NCBI GenBank assembly: GCA_046732855.1
Contig: JBKPNX010000064.1
Location: forward strand, 5,472 to 69,471
DNA: 64,000 bases
Reading direction: 5' to 3'
Source of the DNA: JBKPNX01 sp046732855
GTDB taxonomy: Bacteria > Pseudomonadota > Alphaproteobacteria > Geminicoccales > Geminicoccaceae
Shown: piece after piece, positions 46,070-55,026 of the stretch
How positions within the stretch are numbered: position 1 is the first letter of the stretch
Layout of the letters: each line of letters starts with the position of its first letter
Notes under the pieces: generated by a model
The model's input: the letters and a program-made list of their open reading frames with translations, nothing else
Told to the model about the DNA's origin: nothing
Databases searched by the model: none
Made by a program: the position numbers and the translations under genes

Positions 46070-46534
46070 TCAGTCGGCGGTCTCGCGCAACGCTTCGCGC
46101 AACGCCGCCAGCTCTTCGCGGAGCTCCTGCAGGCGTTCTCGCACCTCGGGCAGCAGCTCGAGCCGCGGCCGCGCCAGCGGCTGGCGTTCGGGAGGCGCTT
46201 CGGCTCCCACTTCGCCGTCGCTCCCGGCCGGTCGTCGCTGGCCTCTCAGCAGTTTCTGCGCGCCCTTGATCGTGTAGCCCTCCTCGTACAGGAGGGAGCG
46301 GATCTGACGCAGCATGTCGACATCTTCAGGCCGGTAGTAGCGCCGGCCGCCCCCGCGCTTCAGGGGACGTACCTGGGGGAACTTGCTCTCCCAGAAGCGC
46401 AGCACATGCTGTGCCACCTCGAGCTCGCCTGCGACCTCGCTTATCGTGCGAAACGCGGCCGCCGACTTGCCGGCGCGACCGCCGGCACGCTGCCGGCCGG
46501 CGCTCTCGGCATGACCGTTGGTCGAGCGTTCCAT
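46070..46534 (-). CDS. MerR-family transcriptional regulator
   Basis: A 154-residue regulator. After a basic, flexible 25-residue leader comes the winged helix ([25 protein letters not shown]) with the MerR signature [20 protein letters not shown], then [21 protein letters not shown]-terminal coiled coil ([20 protein letters not shown]) provides dimerisation; no effector cysteines are present. The position directly downstream of ihfA, with start and stop overlapping by one base, is conserved in Alphaproteobacteria. Confidence 0.93.
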   Translation of the reverse strand: MERSTNGHAESAGRQRAGGRAGKSAAAFRTISEVAGELEVAQHVLRFWESKFPQVRPLKRGGGRRYYRPEDVDMLRQIRSLLYEEGYTIKGAQKLLRGQRRPAGSDGEVGAEAPPERQPLARPRLELLPEVRERLQELREELAALREALRETAD

Positions 46535-46857
46535 CAGTCATCCTCCGCGTTCGGCGCACTCGAGAGATGGCCGTTGATACGGTCCTTGAGGACCTGTGAG
46601 GCGCGAAACACCAATACTCGGCGCGGCATGATCGGCACCTCCTCGCCGGTTTTGGGATTCCGCCCAACGCGTCGGCCCTTCTGGCGGACGGAGAAGGTGC
46701 CGAACGAGGAGATCTTGACAACTCCGTCATCGACCAAAGAATCGCTGATCTCGGTCAGGATGGAGTCCACGAGCTCGGCCGATTCGCTGCGTGATAGCCC
46801 GACTTCCTGATAGACCGCTTCGGCAAGATCTGCCCTGGTGAGGGTCCGGCCCTTCAT
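46534..46857 (-). CDS. ihfA: Integration host factor subunit alpha
   Basis: A 107-residue HU/IHF DNA-bending protein. [20 protein letters not shown] begins the helical dimer core, [30 protein letters not shown] carries the DNA-intercalating arm with the conserved proline in GRNPKTG, and the C-terminal helix follows. The leading [11 protein letters not shown] is typical of the alpha subunit. It probably has its own promoter at 46893-46921 and is co-transcribed with merR. Confidence 0.95.
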   Translation of the reverse strand: MKGRTLTRADLAEAVYQEVGLSRSESAELVDSILTEISDSLVDDGVVKISSFGTFSVRQKGRRVGRNPKTGEEVPIMPRRVLVFRASQVLKDRINGHLSSAPNAEDD

Positions 46858-46892
46858 TCTGTTCTGACCCCTGTCCGAGCCTGAGCTGGAAA

Positions 46893-46921
46893 AAGCTAAC
46901 GGTCTCAGGCCCTTCCGTCAA
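46893..46921 (-). promoter_or_regulatory. Candidate promoter of ihfA
   Basis: On the minus strand, TTGACG (46921-46916) and TAGCTT (46898-46893) are 17 bases apart, in the 109-base gap between fabH and ihfA and 35 bases before the ihfA ATG. The -35 is near-consensus; the -10 fits the TAnnnT pattern. Confidence 0.5.
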
Positions 46922-46966
46922 CAGCCGAAGACCTTGCTCTGGCTTTTTTTGGTTGGCCGGCGAAAC

Positions 46967-47938
46967 TCACCAACGCACGACCGCAGCACCCCAGGTAAAA
47001 CCGCCTCCCATTGCATTCATTACGATCAGTTGATCGGAGCGCAGCCGGCCGTCGGCGTCGGCCTCGGCGAGCGCCAACGGGATCGAGGCGGCCGAGGTAT
47101 TGGCGTGGCGGTCGACCGTGACCAGGATCCGCTCGGGCGGGATTTCCAGCCGCCGTCCGACCCCCTCGAGGATCCGGATGTTGGCCTGATGCGGGACCAG
47201 CCAGTCGACGTCCTCCACGCCCAGGCCGAGCTGACCGAGGACCTGGCGCGTCGCCGCGGTCAGCTCGTGGATCGCCTGGCGGAAGACTTCGCGCCCGTTC
47301 ATGCGCAGATGACCGGTCGTGCCGGTGGAGGACGGGCCGCCGTCGACGTACAGGTCCTCGTAGTGGCGGCCATCCGAGCCGAGATGCGTGGCCAGCACGC
47401 CGCGATCGAACGGGGTGCCGGTACCGCGCTCGGCGCGCAACACGACGGCGCCGGCGCCATCGCCGAACAGCACGCAGGTGCGGCGATCCTGCCAGTCGAG
47501 CAGACGCGAAAACGTTTCACTGCCAACGACCAGCGCTGTCCGCGCCTGATTCAGGATCAGGAAGTTATTGGCGACCGCCAGCGCATAGACGAAGCCGCTG
47601 CACACCGCCTGAAGGTCGAACGCCGCGGCCCGGACCAAACCCAGCTTGCGCTGGACCGCCGTCGCGCACGCCGGGAACGTGTTGTCCGGGGTCGAGGTGG
47701 CGAGGACCAGAAGATCGACCCGCTCCGGGCCGATGCCGGCACGTTCCAGCGCCGCCCGGGCCGCCGCGCTGGCCAGATCCGAGGTAAGCTCGCCCGCCGC
47801 CGCGATGTGGCGCTGCCGGATACCGGTGCGCTCGATGATCCAAGCATCGCTGGTGTCGACCGTTTCGGCCAGCTGGTCGTTGCTAACGACTCTGGCCGGC
47901 AGGTACGCCCCGGTGGCGATCACTCGCGCGCGCAGCAT
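46967..47938 (-). CDS. fabH: Beta-ketoacyl-ACP synthase III
   Basis: Initiates fatty-acid synthesis by condensing acetyl-CoA with malonyl-ACP; 323 residues. The catalytic triad is visible: cysteine in [16 protein letters not shown] at about residue 112, histidine in [15 protein letters not shown], and asparagine in [18 protein letters not shown]. The N-terminus [18 protein letters not shown] and [15 protein letters not shown] are standard. Its ATG directly abuts the plsX stop, so both are translated from one message in the lipid-synthesis operon. Confidence 0.97.
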   Translation of the reverse strand: MLRARVIATGAYLPARVVSNDQLAETVDTSDAWIIERTGIRQRHIAAAGELTSDLASAAARAALERAGIGPERVDLLVLATSTPDNTFPACATAVQRKLGLVRAAAFDLQAVCSGFVYALAVANNFLILNQARTALVVGSETFSRLLDWQDRRTCVLFGDGAGAVVLRAERGTGTPFDRGVLATHLGSDGRHYEDLYVDGGPSSTGTTGHLRMNGREVFRQAIHELTAATRQVLGQLGLGVEDVDWLVPHQANIRILEGVGRRLEIPPERILVTVDRHANTSAASIPLALAEADADGRLRSDQLIVMNAMGGGFTWGAAVVRW

Positions 47939-48982
47939 CTACGACGCTCGCGCGTGCCGCCGCCGGTTCGCCTCCTCGTCCAGCCGGTTCAGTTCGGCCG
48001 TGATTCGTTGGTTGGTGCCCTGCTGCACCAGATCGACCGCGACGCCGATGGCATTGGCGAAGCCGAGGGCGTCGGTGCCGCCGTGGCTCTTGACCACGAC
48101 GCCGTTCAAACCGAGAAACATGGCGCCGTTGTAGCGGCGCGGATCGAGCCGCTGGCGCAGCAGTTGCAGCGCCGGCTTGGCCAGCAGATAGCCCATCTGG
48201 GCCACGAGCGAGCTCTTGAACGCTTCGCGCAGGAACTGCGTGTACAGGCCGACGGTGCCTTCCAACACCTTGAGCGCGACATTGCCGGTGAAGCCGTCGG
48301 TGACGACCACGTCGACTTTGCCGCTGGTCAGGTCGGTACCTTCGACGAAGCCGCGAAACTCGATCGGCAGAGGGCTCGCGCGCAGCGCCGCGGCCGCCTC
48401 CCGGATGGTGTCGTGTCCCTTGACCTCCTCGGTACCGATGTTGAGCAGCCCGACGGTCGGCTTGGTCACGCCCAGCACGGCGCGGGCGAAAACCTCGCCC
48501 ATGACCGCGAACTGGACCAGATTGTCGGCGTCGCACTCGCTGTTGGCGCCCAGATCGAGGAACACGGCCTCGCTGCGCCGGGTCGGCATCAGCGAAGCGA
48601 TCGCCGGCCGATCGATGCCGGGTAGGGTCTTGAGGACGAACTTCGCCAGCGCCATGAGCGCGCCCGTGTTGCCGGCCGACACGGCGGCGCTCGCCCGCCC
48701 GGCCTTCACCGCCTCGATCGCCAGGCACATGCTCGTGCCGCGTCCCTGGCGCAGGACCTGGGATGGCCTGGCATCGGGGTCGACCCGCTCGGGCGTGTGC
48801 TCGATCTGCGCGCGGGTGGCCAGCTGCCCGCGCGCGCGCAGCAGGCTGCGCAGCTGGCGCTCGTCGCCGTACAGCAGGAAGCGCAGGTCGCGAAACCGTT
48901 CCCGCGCCATGTCCGCACCGGCAATCACCACCTGCGGCGCGTGATCGCCGCCCATGGCGTCGAGAGCGATGGTCAGGGTCAC
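47939..48982 (-). CDS. plsX: Phosphate acyltransferase PlsX
   Basis: Makes acyl-phosphate from acyl-ACP for phospholipid synthesis; 347 residues. Signature pieces are TIALDAMGGDHAPQVVIAGA at the N-terminus, SAVSAGNTGALMALAKFVLK, FLDLGANSECDADNLVQFAV, VGLLNIGTEEVKGHDTIREA and DVVVTDGFTGNVALKVLEG. The last residues form a basic tail (EEANRRRHARAS). Gene order rpmF-plsX-fabH is conserved in many bacteria. Confidence 0.97.
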   Translation of the reverse strand: MTLTIALDAMGGDHAPQVVIAGADMARERFRDLRFLLYGDERQLRSLLRARGQLATRAQIEHTPERVDPDARPSQVLRQGRGTSMCLAIEAVKAGRASAAVSAGNTGALMALAKFVLKTLPGIDRPAIASLMPTRRSEAVFLDLGANSECDADNLVQFAVMGEVFARAVLGVTKPTVGLLNIGTEEVKGHDTIREAAAALRASPLPIEFRGFVEGTDLTSGKVDVVVTDGFTGNVALKVLEGTVGLYTQFLREAFKSSLVAQMGYLLAKPALQLLRQRLDPRRYNGAMFLGLNGVVVKSHGGTDALGFANAIGVAVDLVQQGTNQRITAELNRLDEEANRRRHARAS

Positions 48983-48995
48983 GGGCGGAGCCCGC

Positions 48996-49190
48996 TCAGG
49001 CGGTCGCGGTGTCCGCGACCTGAACGATTACCTCGCGGCCGTCGTAATAACCGCACGCCTGGCAGATGTGGTGCGCCAGCTTGAGTTCGCCACAGTTCGA
49101 GCACTCACCCAAGTTGACGGCGCGCAATCGATGGTGCGAACGCCGCATGTTGCGCTTGGATTTCGACACCTTCCTCTTCGGTACGGCCAT
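48996..49190 (-). CDS. rpmF: 50S ribosomal protein L32
   Basis: A 64-residue basic protein, [20 protein letters not shown], with four cysteines at positions 30, 33, 43 and 46 (CSNC and CQAC), so this is the zinc-binding form rather than the zinc-free paralogue. It precedes plsX by 13 bases and follows the DUF177 gene by 29 bases, the usual arrangement. Confidence 0.97.
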   Translation of the reverse strand: MAVPKRKVSKSKRNMRRSHHRLRAVNLGECSNCGELKLAHHICQACGYYDGREVIVQVADTATA

Positions 49191-49219
49191 AGCTCAAACC
49201 TCGTTCGACGCGGGTGCGC

Positions 49220-49837
49220 TCACCGCGCGTGCTTCTCCTGCAACCGCCGCAACGCGGCGAACGGCCTGTCCAAGCGGTCCGCCGAGCCGACACTCACATG
49301 GGGACCGAGATCGCCAGCGTCGAGTACCGCGCCCGTCGCACGCGGATAGGGATCGAGCGCCGTACCGAGCTCTTCGGCGAACGCCTCGCCCACGTCGATC
49401 TCGCGCCCGATCACCGCTTCGACCTCATCCGCGTCATCGTCCAGCACCACCGTGCCGTGCGGCTCGTAACGGGCCTGGGCCGCTTCCGTCGTGCCGCCGA
49501 GCCGATACCGCCGCTCGATCGGCTGACGGATATGAGCCGGCGCGGGCTCGAGCGTGACCACGCATTCCTGTACGACGTCCGCTTCCAGCCAACCGCGCAG
49601 GATCACCTCGTCGCCGCGCCGCTCGAGCCGCCCGTGGCCGCGCAACGCATGCACCTCGAGCAGGTCGAACCGCGCCGCCAGCGCGCGCCGCTCAGCGGCA
49701 TCGGCGCTCACGTCCACGCTTAGGGCGCCGCCGGGCCACGGTTCGATCAGCAATCGGCGGGAGAACTCGTTCGTCGGGATCGCAAACTCTCCGAAGATCC
49801 GGACGCCAGGCAGAAAACCGCGCCAAACTACGGCCAT
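49220..49837 (-). CDS. DUF177/YceD family protein
   Basis: A 205-residue homologue of YceD, which in E. coli is linked to 23S rRNA accumulation. Recognisable parts are a short N-terminal EFAIPTNEFSR, ALAARFDLLEVHALRGHGRL, GWLEADVVQECVVTLEPAPA with the conserved cysteine, and the C-terminal YPRATGAVLDAGD followed by RPFAALRRLQ. Linkage to rpmF supports the call. It is probably the first gene of the rpmF-plsX-fabH transcription unit. Confidence 0.9.
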   Translation of the reverse strand: MAVVWRGFLPGVRIFGEFAIPTNEFSRRLLIEPWPGGALSVDVSADAAERRALAARFDLLEVHALRGHGRLERRGDEVILRGWLEADVVQECVVTLEPAPAHIRQPIERRYRLGGTTEAAQARYEPHGTVVLDDDADEVEAVIGREIDVGEAFAEELGTALDPYPRATGAVLDAGDLGPHVSVGSADRLDRPFAALRRLQEKHAR

Positions 49838-49914
49838 GGCCGACGGGGGTCAATCGGTTTCGCCGCTCGCGCGGGCGGGGTACGGTCTGAGTTCGCACTC
49901 CTGATGGTAGATCA

Positions 49915-50547
49915 TCAGCTCTTGCTGTTCTCGTAAAGCGTAGAGTCCCGTGCCTCCCCGGCCGGCACCCAGGCGACGTCGCCGGCGAGCACGCGACCCG
50001 TCGTCCGGGCGCACAGCGCCGCCTCGGCGGCGATCAGATAGCTGGCCAGGGCGGCCAGCTGGCTTTCGCTTGGCGTGAGCGCGCCGGGATAAACGTTGGT
50101 GCGCAGCATCGGGGCGAGCGGGGCGCCGGGCACGGCGTCCAGCGCCTCATCCAGGGCGCGCAGTCGAGCATAGAAATAGCCAGCGAGGCGCTTGACGTGC
50201 TTGCCCACCGCCAACTCGCCGATGCCGATGTGGCGCAGGCACTCGTCGACGTCGGCGAAGAACAGATCGAACAGCTCCTGCGCGAGTGCCCTGCCCGGCG
50301 CGTCCGCCGAGCGCAGCCGGCGCACCATCAGGGCGACGTGCAGACCGACCATCTCGAAGCGCCCCTCGGGCGTGTCGGGCACGCCGAGATCGCGGTAGAA
50401 CCACGGCGTTCGCGACTGCTTTACCAGATCGCGATATACTCGCTCGGCGACGTCGCGCCGGGCGCGGTCGGCGGGATCGGGCCGGAAACAGCGCAGCCAG
50501 CGGCGCGCGCGCACGCCGAGCGAGCGCGATTGCCTGCTCGGTCGCAT
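49915..50547 (-). CDS. Ubiquinol-cytochrome c chaperone (CBP3 family)
   Basis: Predicted assembly chaperone for cytochrome b of the bc1 complex. A basic leader is followed by the helical domain: VYRDLVKQSRTPWFYRDLGV, GRFEMVGLHVALMVRRLRSA, LAQELFDLFFADVDECLRHI and GELAVGKHVKRLAGYFYARL, a pattern I recognise for CBP3/UQCC1. The start is uncertain: ATG 50547 is used here, with an ATG at 50580 and a GTG at 50559 in frame. It is divergent from bamE, the start codons being 65 bases apart. This neighbourhood is usual in Alphaproteobacteria. Confidence 0.88.
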   Translation of the reverse strand: MRPSRQSRSLGVRARRWLRCFRPDPADRARRDVAERVYRDLVKQSRTPWFYRDLGVPDTPEGRFEMVGLHVALMVRRLRSADAPGRALAQELFDLFFADVDECLRHIGIGELAVGKHVKRLAGYFYARLRALDEALDAVPGAPLAPMLRTNVYPGALTPSESQLAALASYLIAAEAALCARTTGRVLAGDVAWVPAGEARDSTLYENSKS

Positions 50548-50611
50548 CGTGTTAACCACCCATGCCTCGCCGGCTTTCATAATGAGAATGGCGCGCTTCG
50601 GAGCAATGGCG

Positions 50612-51091
50612 ATGGTGCACTCCAGGATCCGGTCGGCGGGCCGACGGGCCGGCGTCTGCCTCGGCCTGCTCGCCGGCGTTGCCCTGCTCGGGTGCGTGCC
50701 GCAGGTAAGCAATCACGGCTATCGCTTCGACGAAGCGGCGCTGGCGCAGATCGAGCCCGGGCGCACGACCCGCGATGAGGTGCAACAACTGCTCGGCTCC
50801 CCGTCGTCGCTGACTACCTTCGACGGCGCCGTATGGTACTACGTCAGCCAGCGCACCGAGCGCATGTCGTTCTATCAGGAGGACGTGGTCAACCAGGACG
50901 TGGTCAGCATCACGTTCGACCAGTTCGGCACGGTCACCAACGTCGACCGTCACGGGCTCGAAGAGGCGCACGAAGTGAGCTTCGTCGACCGCGAAACGCC
51001 GACCTCCGGCTCCGAGATGAACGCCTTCGAGCAGTTCATCGGCAACATCGGCCGCTTTAACCCGCCGGCCGACGAAGCCCCCACCCGCTGA
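50612..51091 (+). CDS. bamE: Outer-membrane assembly lipoprotein BamE (SmpA/OmlA)
   Basis: Subunit of the BAM complex that inserts beta-barrel proteins. The ATG at 50612 has GGAG eight bases upstream; earlier in-frame ATGs at 50582, 50588 and 50606 fit less well. A lipoprotein signal ends LLAGVALLGC. The mature part shows the BamE pattern IEPGRTTRDEVQQLLGSPSS, VWYYVSQRTERMSFY and VVSITFDQFGTVTNVDRHG. A C-terminal extension to 159 residues is normal for Alphaproteobacteria. Confidence 0.93.
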   Translation: MVHSRIRSAGRRAGVCLGLLAGVALLGCVPQVSNHGYRFDEAALAQIEPGRTTRDEVQQLLGSPSSLTTFDGAVWYYVSQRTERMSFYQEDVVNQDVVSITFDQFGTVTNVDRHGLEEAHEVSFVDRETPTSGSEMNAFEQFIGNIGRFNPPADEAPTR

Positions 51092-51290
51092 GCGCAGAGG
51101 TCAGGGCCGGCGGTTCTCCTCCCGGCCGAGACGATCATCACCTGGCTCGCCGAGCTGTTGGTGCCCGCGGCGGTTGCCGTCTGCTGCTCTCCCGGCAACC
51201 AGGCCCCGAGCCCACGCCCTCGCTGCATAGGGCCTTTGCCGGACGGCCGGAGACGCATAAGGTCGGGCGACTGGGGGTGGAGGCTGGGGC

Positions 51291-52265
51291 ATGGATCTGA
51301 CGCATTTTCCGATCGACCGGGCGAGCTTCGATGGTCCGGTCCTGGTCACCGGAGCGGGTGGCTGCATCGGCAGCTGGACGCTCGCGCTGTTGACCAACGC
51401 GGGCGTGCCGGCGGTCGCGTTCGACCTGTCGGATGACCGACGCCGTCCCCGCCTCCTGATGACCGAAGAGCAGCTGGCCGGGATTTCGTGGGTCACCGGC
51501 GACATCGCCGATACCGAGGCGGTCGCCGCAGCCGTGGCGCGGCACCACATCCGCGCGATCATCCACCTCGCCGCCCTGCAGGTGCCGTTCTGCAAGGCCG
51601 ATCCGGTGGCCGGCGCCAAGGCCAACGTGGTCGGCACGGTCAACGTGTTCGAGGCCGCGCGCCTGCACGGCCTGCGGCGGCTGGCGTATGCCAGCTCGAT
51701 CGCCGCGCACAGCTTCCTGCCGGGCGCGCCCTGGCTCGCGACCCTGTACGGCGCGTACAAGCTGTGCGACGAGATGATCGCGCGCACCTATGCCGAGGAC
51801 TGGGGGGTGCCGAGCGTCGGCATCCGGCCCGGCGTGGTCTACGGCGTGGGGCGCGATCAGGGGCTGACCTCGAAGACCACCGTCGCGATCCTCGCGGCCG
51901 CGGCCGGGCGGCCCTATACCGTGCCGTTCTCGGGCGAGGTCTCGGCGCTGCATGCGGGCGAGGTGGCTTCGGCGTTCATCAAGGCGGTGTCCGCGGAGCG
52001 CGACGAGGCGCAGGTGTTCGATCTGAACGGCCGACCGACCACGGTCGCCGAGTGGCTCGACATCCTTCGCGAGATGGCCCCGGGCGCGCAGCTCGAGATC
52101 GCGGGCGATCCCCTGCCCTTTCCCGCCAGTCTGTCGGACGAGGCGATCCGCCGGTATCTCGGCAACTACGGGCCCGTGCCGCTGCGGGAAGGCATCGAGG
52201 CGACCTACGCCGCGTTCAAACGGCTGCTCGCGAAGGGCGCGCTGTCGGCCGAAGCCGTCGCCTGA
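51291..52265 (+). CDS. NAD(P)-dependent epimerase/dehydratase (extended SDR)
   Basis: A 324-residue extended short-chain dehydrogenase. The cofactor motif is GPVLVTGAGGCIGSWTLALL, the strand before the active site is RRLAYASSIAAHS, and the catalytic Tyr-x-x-x-Lys is YGAYKLCDEMIARTY. Further typical pieces are GIRPGVVYGVGRDQG and LHAGEVASAFIKAV. UDP-sugar epimerases and related dehydrogenases share this fold; no sugar-nucleotide genes are nearby, and the context points to catabolism instead. Convergent with the racemase gene after 27 bases. Confidence 0.85.
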   Translation: MDLTHFPIDRASFDGPVLVTGAGGCIGSWTLALLTNAGVPAVAFDLSDDRRRPRLLMTEEQLAGISWVTGDIADTEAVAAAVARHHIRAIIHLAALQVPFCKADPVAGAKANVVGTVNVFEAARLHGLRRLAYASSIAAHSFLPGAPWLATLYGAYKLCDEMIARTYAEDWGVPSVGIRPGVVYGVGRDQGLTSKTTVAILAAAAGRPYTVPFSGEVSALHAGEVASAFIKAVSAERDEAQVFDLNGRPTTVAEWLDILREMAPGAQLEIAGDPLPFPASLSDEAIRRYLGNYGPVPLREGIEATYAAFKRLLAKGALSAEAVA

Positions 52266-52292
52266 GCCGCACCCCGTCAACGCAGGGTCAGA

Positions 52293-53027
52293 TCACACGG
52301 CGGGCCAGAGCCTCGGCACGAGCCCGCCGTGGAACCAGGTGACGAAGCTCACCATGTCGAACACCGGCAGGCCGAGGCGATCGCGCAGCGCGCCCGCGTA
52401 GGGGCACATGTTGGTGCATTCGAGCAGCACCGCGCCGACCTCGGGATGCCGGGCGACGAGCCAATCGCCGGCATCGAGAACGTCACGCTCGGCGGCGACG
52501 ACGTCGAGCTCGAGCTCGTTGCCGAGCAACGTGCGCGTGAACGCCCGACCGCCCTCGGTGCCGACGACCGGCGTGTCGAGCGCGACGCCGGCGGCCGCGA
52601 GATGCTCCGGCGTCAGGCTGGCCGCCGAGACGGTGAGCAGGCCGACCCGCCGGCCGGGCGGCAGCAGACGCTCGATCAGCGGCGCCTGCAGCAGCGCCGA
52701 GGTGGCGACTGGCACGCTGCAGGCGGCAGCAAGCTCATCCTGAAACAGCGACAGGAATCCGCAGTTGGTGACGAGGCCGTCCGCGCCGTCGGCGACCAGC
52801 TCGCGCCCAGCCGCGACGAAGGCATCGAGCAGGCCCTCGGCGCGCTCCCGGACCACCCGGTCCGGACTGGCGCCGCGGACCACCTTGTACAGCACCGGGA
52901 ACGGCCAAGTGGTCGCGTTGCCGACGTCACCCGGAATGCGCGGGAAGCGCGCTTCGAGCATCAGGATGCCGACCGCGGCGCCGTAGATCGCCTTGCCGCC
53001 TCTAACCGTCCGCGCCGGCCCGCTCAC
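52293..53027 (-). CDS. Aspartate/glutamate racemase superfamily protein
   Basis: A 244-residue cofactor-independent enzyme. Two cysteines occupy the expected two-base catalytic positions: GADGLVTNCGFLSLFQDELA and GAVLLECTNMCPYAGAL. Gly-rich strands IYGAAVGILMLEARFPRIPG and RVGLLTVSAASLTPEHLAAA complete the pseudo-symmetric fold. The superfamily includes racemases, maleate isomerase, hydantoin racemase and arylmalonate decarboxylase. The GTG start overlaps the upstream TGA (GTGA), so it is translationally coupled to the ThDP enzyme and probably works in the same pathway. Long upstream extensions are read-through of that gene in another frame. Confidence 0.85.
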   Translation of the reverse strand: MSGPARTVRGGKAIYGAAVGILMLEARFPRIPGDVGNATTWPFPVLYKVVRGASPDRVVRERAEGLLDAFVAAGRELVADGADGLVTNCGFLSLFQDELAAACSVPVATSALLQAPLIERLLPPGRRVGLLTVSAASLTPEHLAAAGVALDTPVVGTEGGRAFTRTLLGNELELDVVAAERDVLDAGDWLVARHPEVGAVLLECTNMCPYAGALRDRLGLPVFDMVSFVTWFHGGLVPRLWPAV

Positions 53028-54715
53028 GCCACCCACTCCGAGACCGGGGCGCGCGCCTCGTGCAGCGGCTGGGTGACGACGTCGACCAGGGTGGGCGCGC
53101 CCGCCGCCAGGGCCTTGGCTAGCGCGGGCCGCAGGTCGACGGGATCCTCCACGCGCCAGGCCCGGATGCCGTACGCCTCGGCGATCCGGGCGTGCTGGCC
53201 CGGGGTGAAGTCGACCGCGAAATAGCGGCCGTCGAAGCCGCTCTTCTGGCCCGCCTTGATCCAGCCGAATGTGCCGTTCGCGATCACCACCATGGTGATC
53301 GGCAGCCCAAGCCGGGCGATGGTTTCCAGCTCGCCCGACGCGAAGCCGAAGCTGCCGTCGCCCATCACCGCGACGCATTGCGCTCCCGGCCGGCCGATCT
53401 GCGCGCCGACGGAGGCCGGCAGCGCGTAGCCGAGCGCGCCGTGCGCCCGGTTGGTGATGAAGTGGCGGCCAGCCGCGCGGAACTCGTAATAGGCCGAAAA
53501 ATACGGGCACGGCGTGCCGGCGTCGGCCACGATGATCGCATCGGGCGGCAGTAGCTCCTGCAAAGTCGCGACGATGCGCTCCGGCCGGATCGGCGTCGCA
53601 TCGGAGCGGGCGAGTTCCTTGAACATCGCGAACTTCTCGGCCTTGGCGCGCGCCACGCGAGCGCGGCCGGTCGCCGGCTCCGGCGGCACCTGCCCAGGCG
53701 CGAGGGCGTCGCGCAGCGCCGCAAGGGCGAGCCTGGCGTCGCCGACCACGGCGGCCTCGGTCGGATAGTTGACCCCGATCACCGTCGGATCGACGTCGAT
53801 GTGCACCACGCGCGCGGTGCCCGGCGCTGGGTGACGCCAGCGCTCGGTGGTGACCGAGCCGGCGCGGCAGCCGACGAACACGATCAGATCCGCCCGATTG
53901 ACCACGGCACGCGTTGCGGGCGTGCCGCCGTTGCTGCCGACCACGCCGAGCGCCAGCGGATGGTCCTCGGCGATGCTGCCCTGGCCGCTGATCGTGGTGG
54001 CGACGGGCGCGTCGAGCAGCTCGGCGAGCGCGGCGAGCTCCGCCTGGGCGCCGGCGATCACCGGACCGCCGCCGCAGATCAGCAGCGGGCGCTCGGCGGA
54101 CAGGATTGCGCTTGCCGCGGCCTCGATCGCTGCCGGGTCGGGCGCCACGCGCCGGGCGGGATAGGTGCCCAGGGTGGCTTCCCCGTGCACCGCCGCTTCG
54201 TCGACCGGGTCCCGTTGCACGTCGAAGGGCACGCCGAGATGAGCGGCGCCCGGGCGGCCCGTGGTCATGTGGCGGAACGCGGCGCGGACCGCGTCCACGA
54301 TCTGGTCGGCGTGATCGATCACCCGATTCCACTTGGTGAGCGGACGGAACAGCGCCTCCTGGTCGAGCTCGGTCAGGACGTAACGGCCGCGCGCGCCGAC
54401 CGCGATGTCGGTGGTCACGGCAAGCACCGCGATCGACGATTCGTTGGCCTCGACCACGCCCGGCAGGAGGTAGGTCGCGCCGCCGCCGGATGGCCCCTCG
54501 CACACCCCGACCCGGCCGGTGACCCGGGCGTAAGCGTCGGCCATGTAGGCGGCCGAGCGCTCATCCCGCGTCAGCACATGGGTGATGCCGTGGTCGAGCC
54601 GGTAGAGCGCATCGTACAGCGGCAGGCTGGTGTCGCCGCACAGGCCGAAGACGTGGCGCACGCCGTGCAGTTGCAGCATGCGCACGAACGCCTCCGCCCC
54701 CGACAATCGATTCAT
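53024..54715 (-). CDS. Thiamine-diphosphate-dependent enzyme (acetolactate synthase/benzoylformate decarboxylase-like)
   Basis: A 563-residue three-domain ThDP enzyme. The N-terminal PYR domain starts LSGAEAFVRMLQLHGVRHVF and has the cofactor-activating glutamate in VLTRDERSAAYMADAYARVT. The central domain has LICGGGPVIAGAQAELAALA and the C-terminal PP domain the GDG...N motif (VMGDGSFGFASGELETIA, then VVIANGTFGW). It is catalytic-subunit-like with no regulatory partner. A 2-oxoacid decarboxylase, carboligase or sulfoacetaldehyde-type role is possible. The coupled racemase and nearby oxidoreductases suggest degradation of an unusual acid. Confidence 0.88.
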   Translation of the reverse strand: MNRLSGAEAFVRMLQLHGVRHVFGLCGDTSLPLYDALYRLDHGITHVLTRDERSAAYMADAYARVTGRVGVCEGPSGGGATYLLPGVVEANESSIAVLAVTTDIAVGARGRYVLTELDQEALFRPLTKWNRVIDHADQIVDAVRAAFRHMTTGRPGAAHLGVPFDVQRDPVDEAAVHGEATLGTYPARRVAPDPAAIEAAASAILSAERPLLICGGGPVIAGAQAELAALAELLDAPVATTISGQGSIAEDHPLALGVVGSNGGTPATRAVVNRADLIVFVGCRAGSVTTERWRHPAPGTARVVHIDVDPTVIGVNYPTEAAVVGDARLALAALRDALAPGQVPPEPATGRARVARAKAEKFAMFKELARSDATPIRPERIVATLQELLPPDAIIVADAGTPCPYFSAYYEFRAAGRHFITNRAHGALGYALPASVGAQIGRPGAQCVAVMGDGSFGFASGELETIARLGLPITMVVIANGTFGWIKAGQKSGFDGRYFAVDFTPGQHARIAEAYGIRAWRVEDPVDLRPALAKALAAGAPTLVDVVTQPLHEARAPVSEWVA

Positions 54716-55026
54716 CGCGACCTCATGCTGAGCCGACGGAAATCTAGCGTAGTTCCCGGTCGCGGGGCGAGGTTTTGTCCACCCGCTCTCCCGCTCCCGG
54801 GCCCCTCGCCTGCTCCTGCGCCATGCGATGTCGCGGGACGCGACTCACAGCTCTCAGGCTGGCCGCACCGGCGAGGGTACAGGCCGCCTGCGCGGTGCGA
54901 GCCCGACCATCTGCGTGCGGCAGAAGCGGGCTCGCTGAACCGGACCTGAACGCAGCGTTCAGACCGGGCTCAAGGCGCGCTCGCTAGCCTCGTGCGCAAG
55001 TCAACGATTTGCGCAGGAGGATGGTC
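54716..55026. other. Divergent intergenic region with a hairpin at its right end
   Basis: This 311-base gap separates the ThDP enzyme gene from the glycine-zipper lipoprotein gene. Apart from the inverted repeat at 54993-55015 I see no feature; frames on both strands look like chance. Confidence 0.4.
54993..55015 (+). promoter_or_regulatory. Inverted repeat abutting the ribosome-binding site of a lipoprotein gene
   Basis: TGCGCAA (54993-54999) and TTGCGCA (55009-55015) form a perfect 7-base-pair stem with a 9-base loop. The AGGAGG ribosome-binding site starts at the last base of the stem. It could affect translation initiation or be a protein operator. Confidence 0.4.

Noticed and set aside
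52293..54503. A 736-codon minus-strand frame extending the racemase gene upstream
   Set aside because: The upstream two-thirds is an out-of-frame reading of the ThDP enzyme gene; the true racemase begins at the GTG overlapping that gene's stop.
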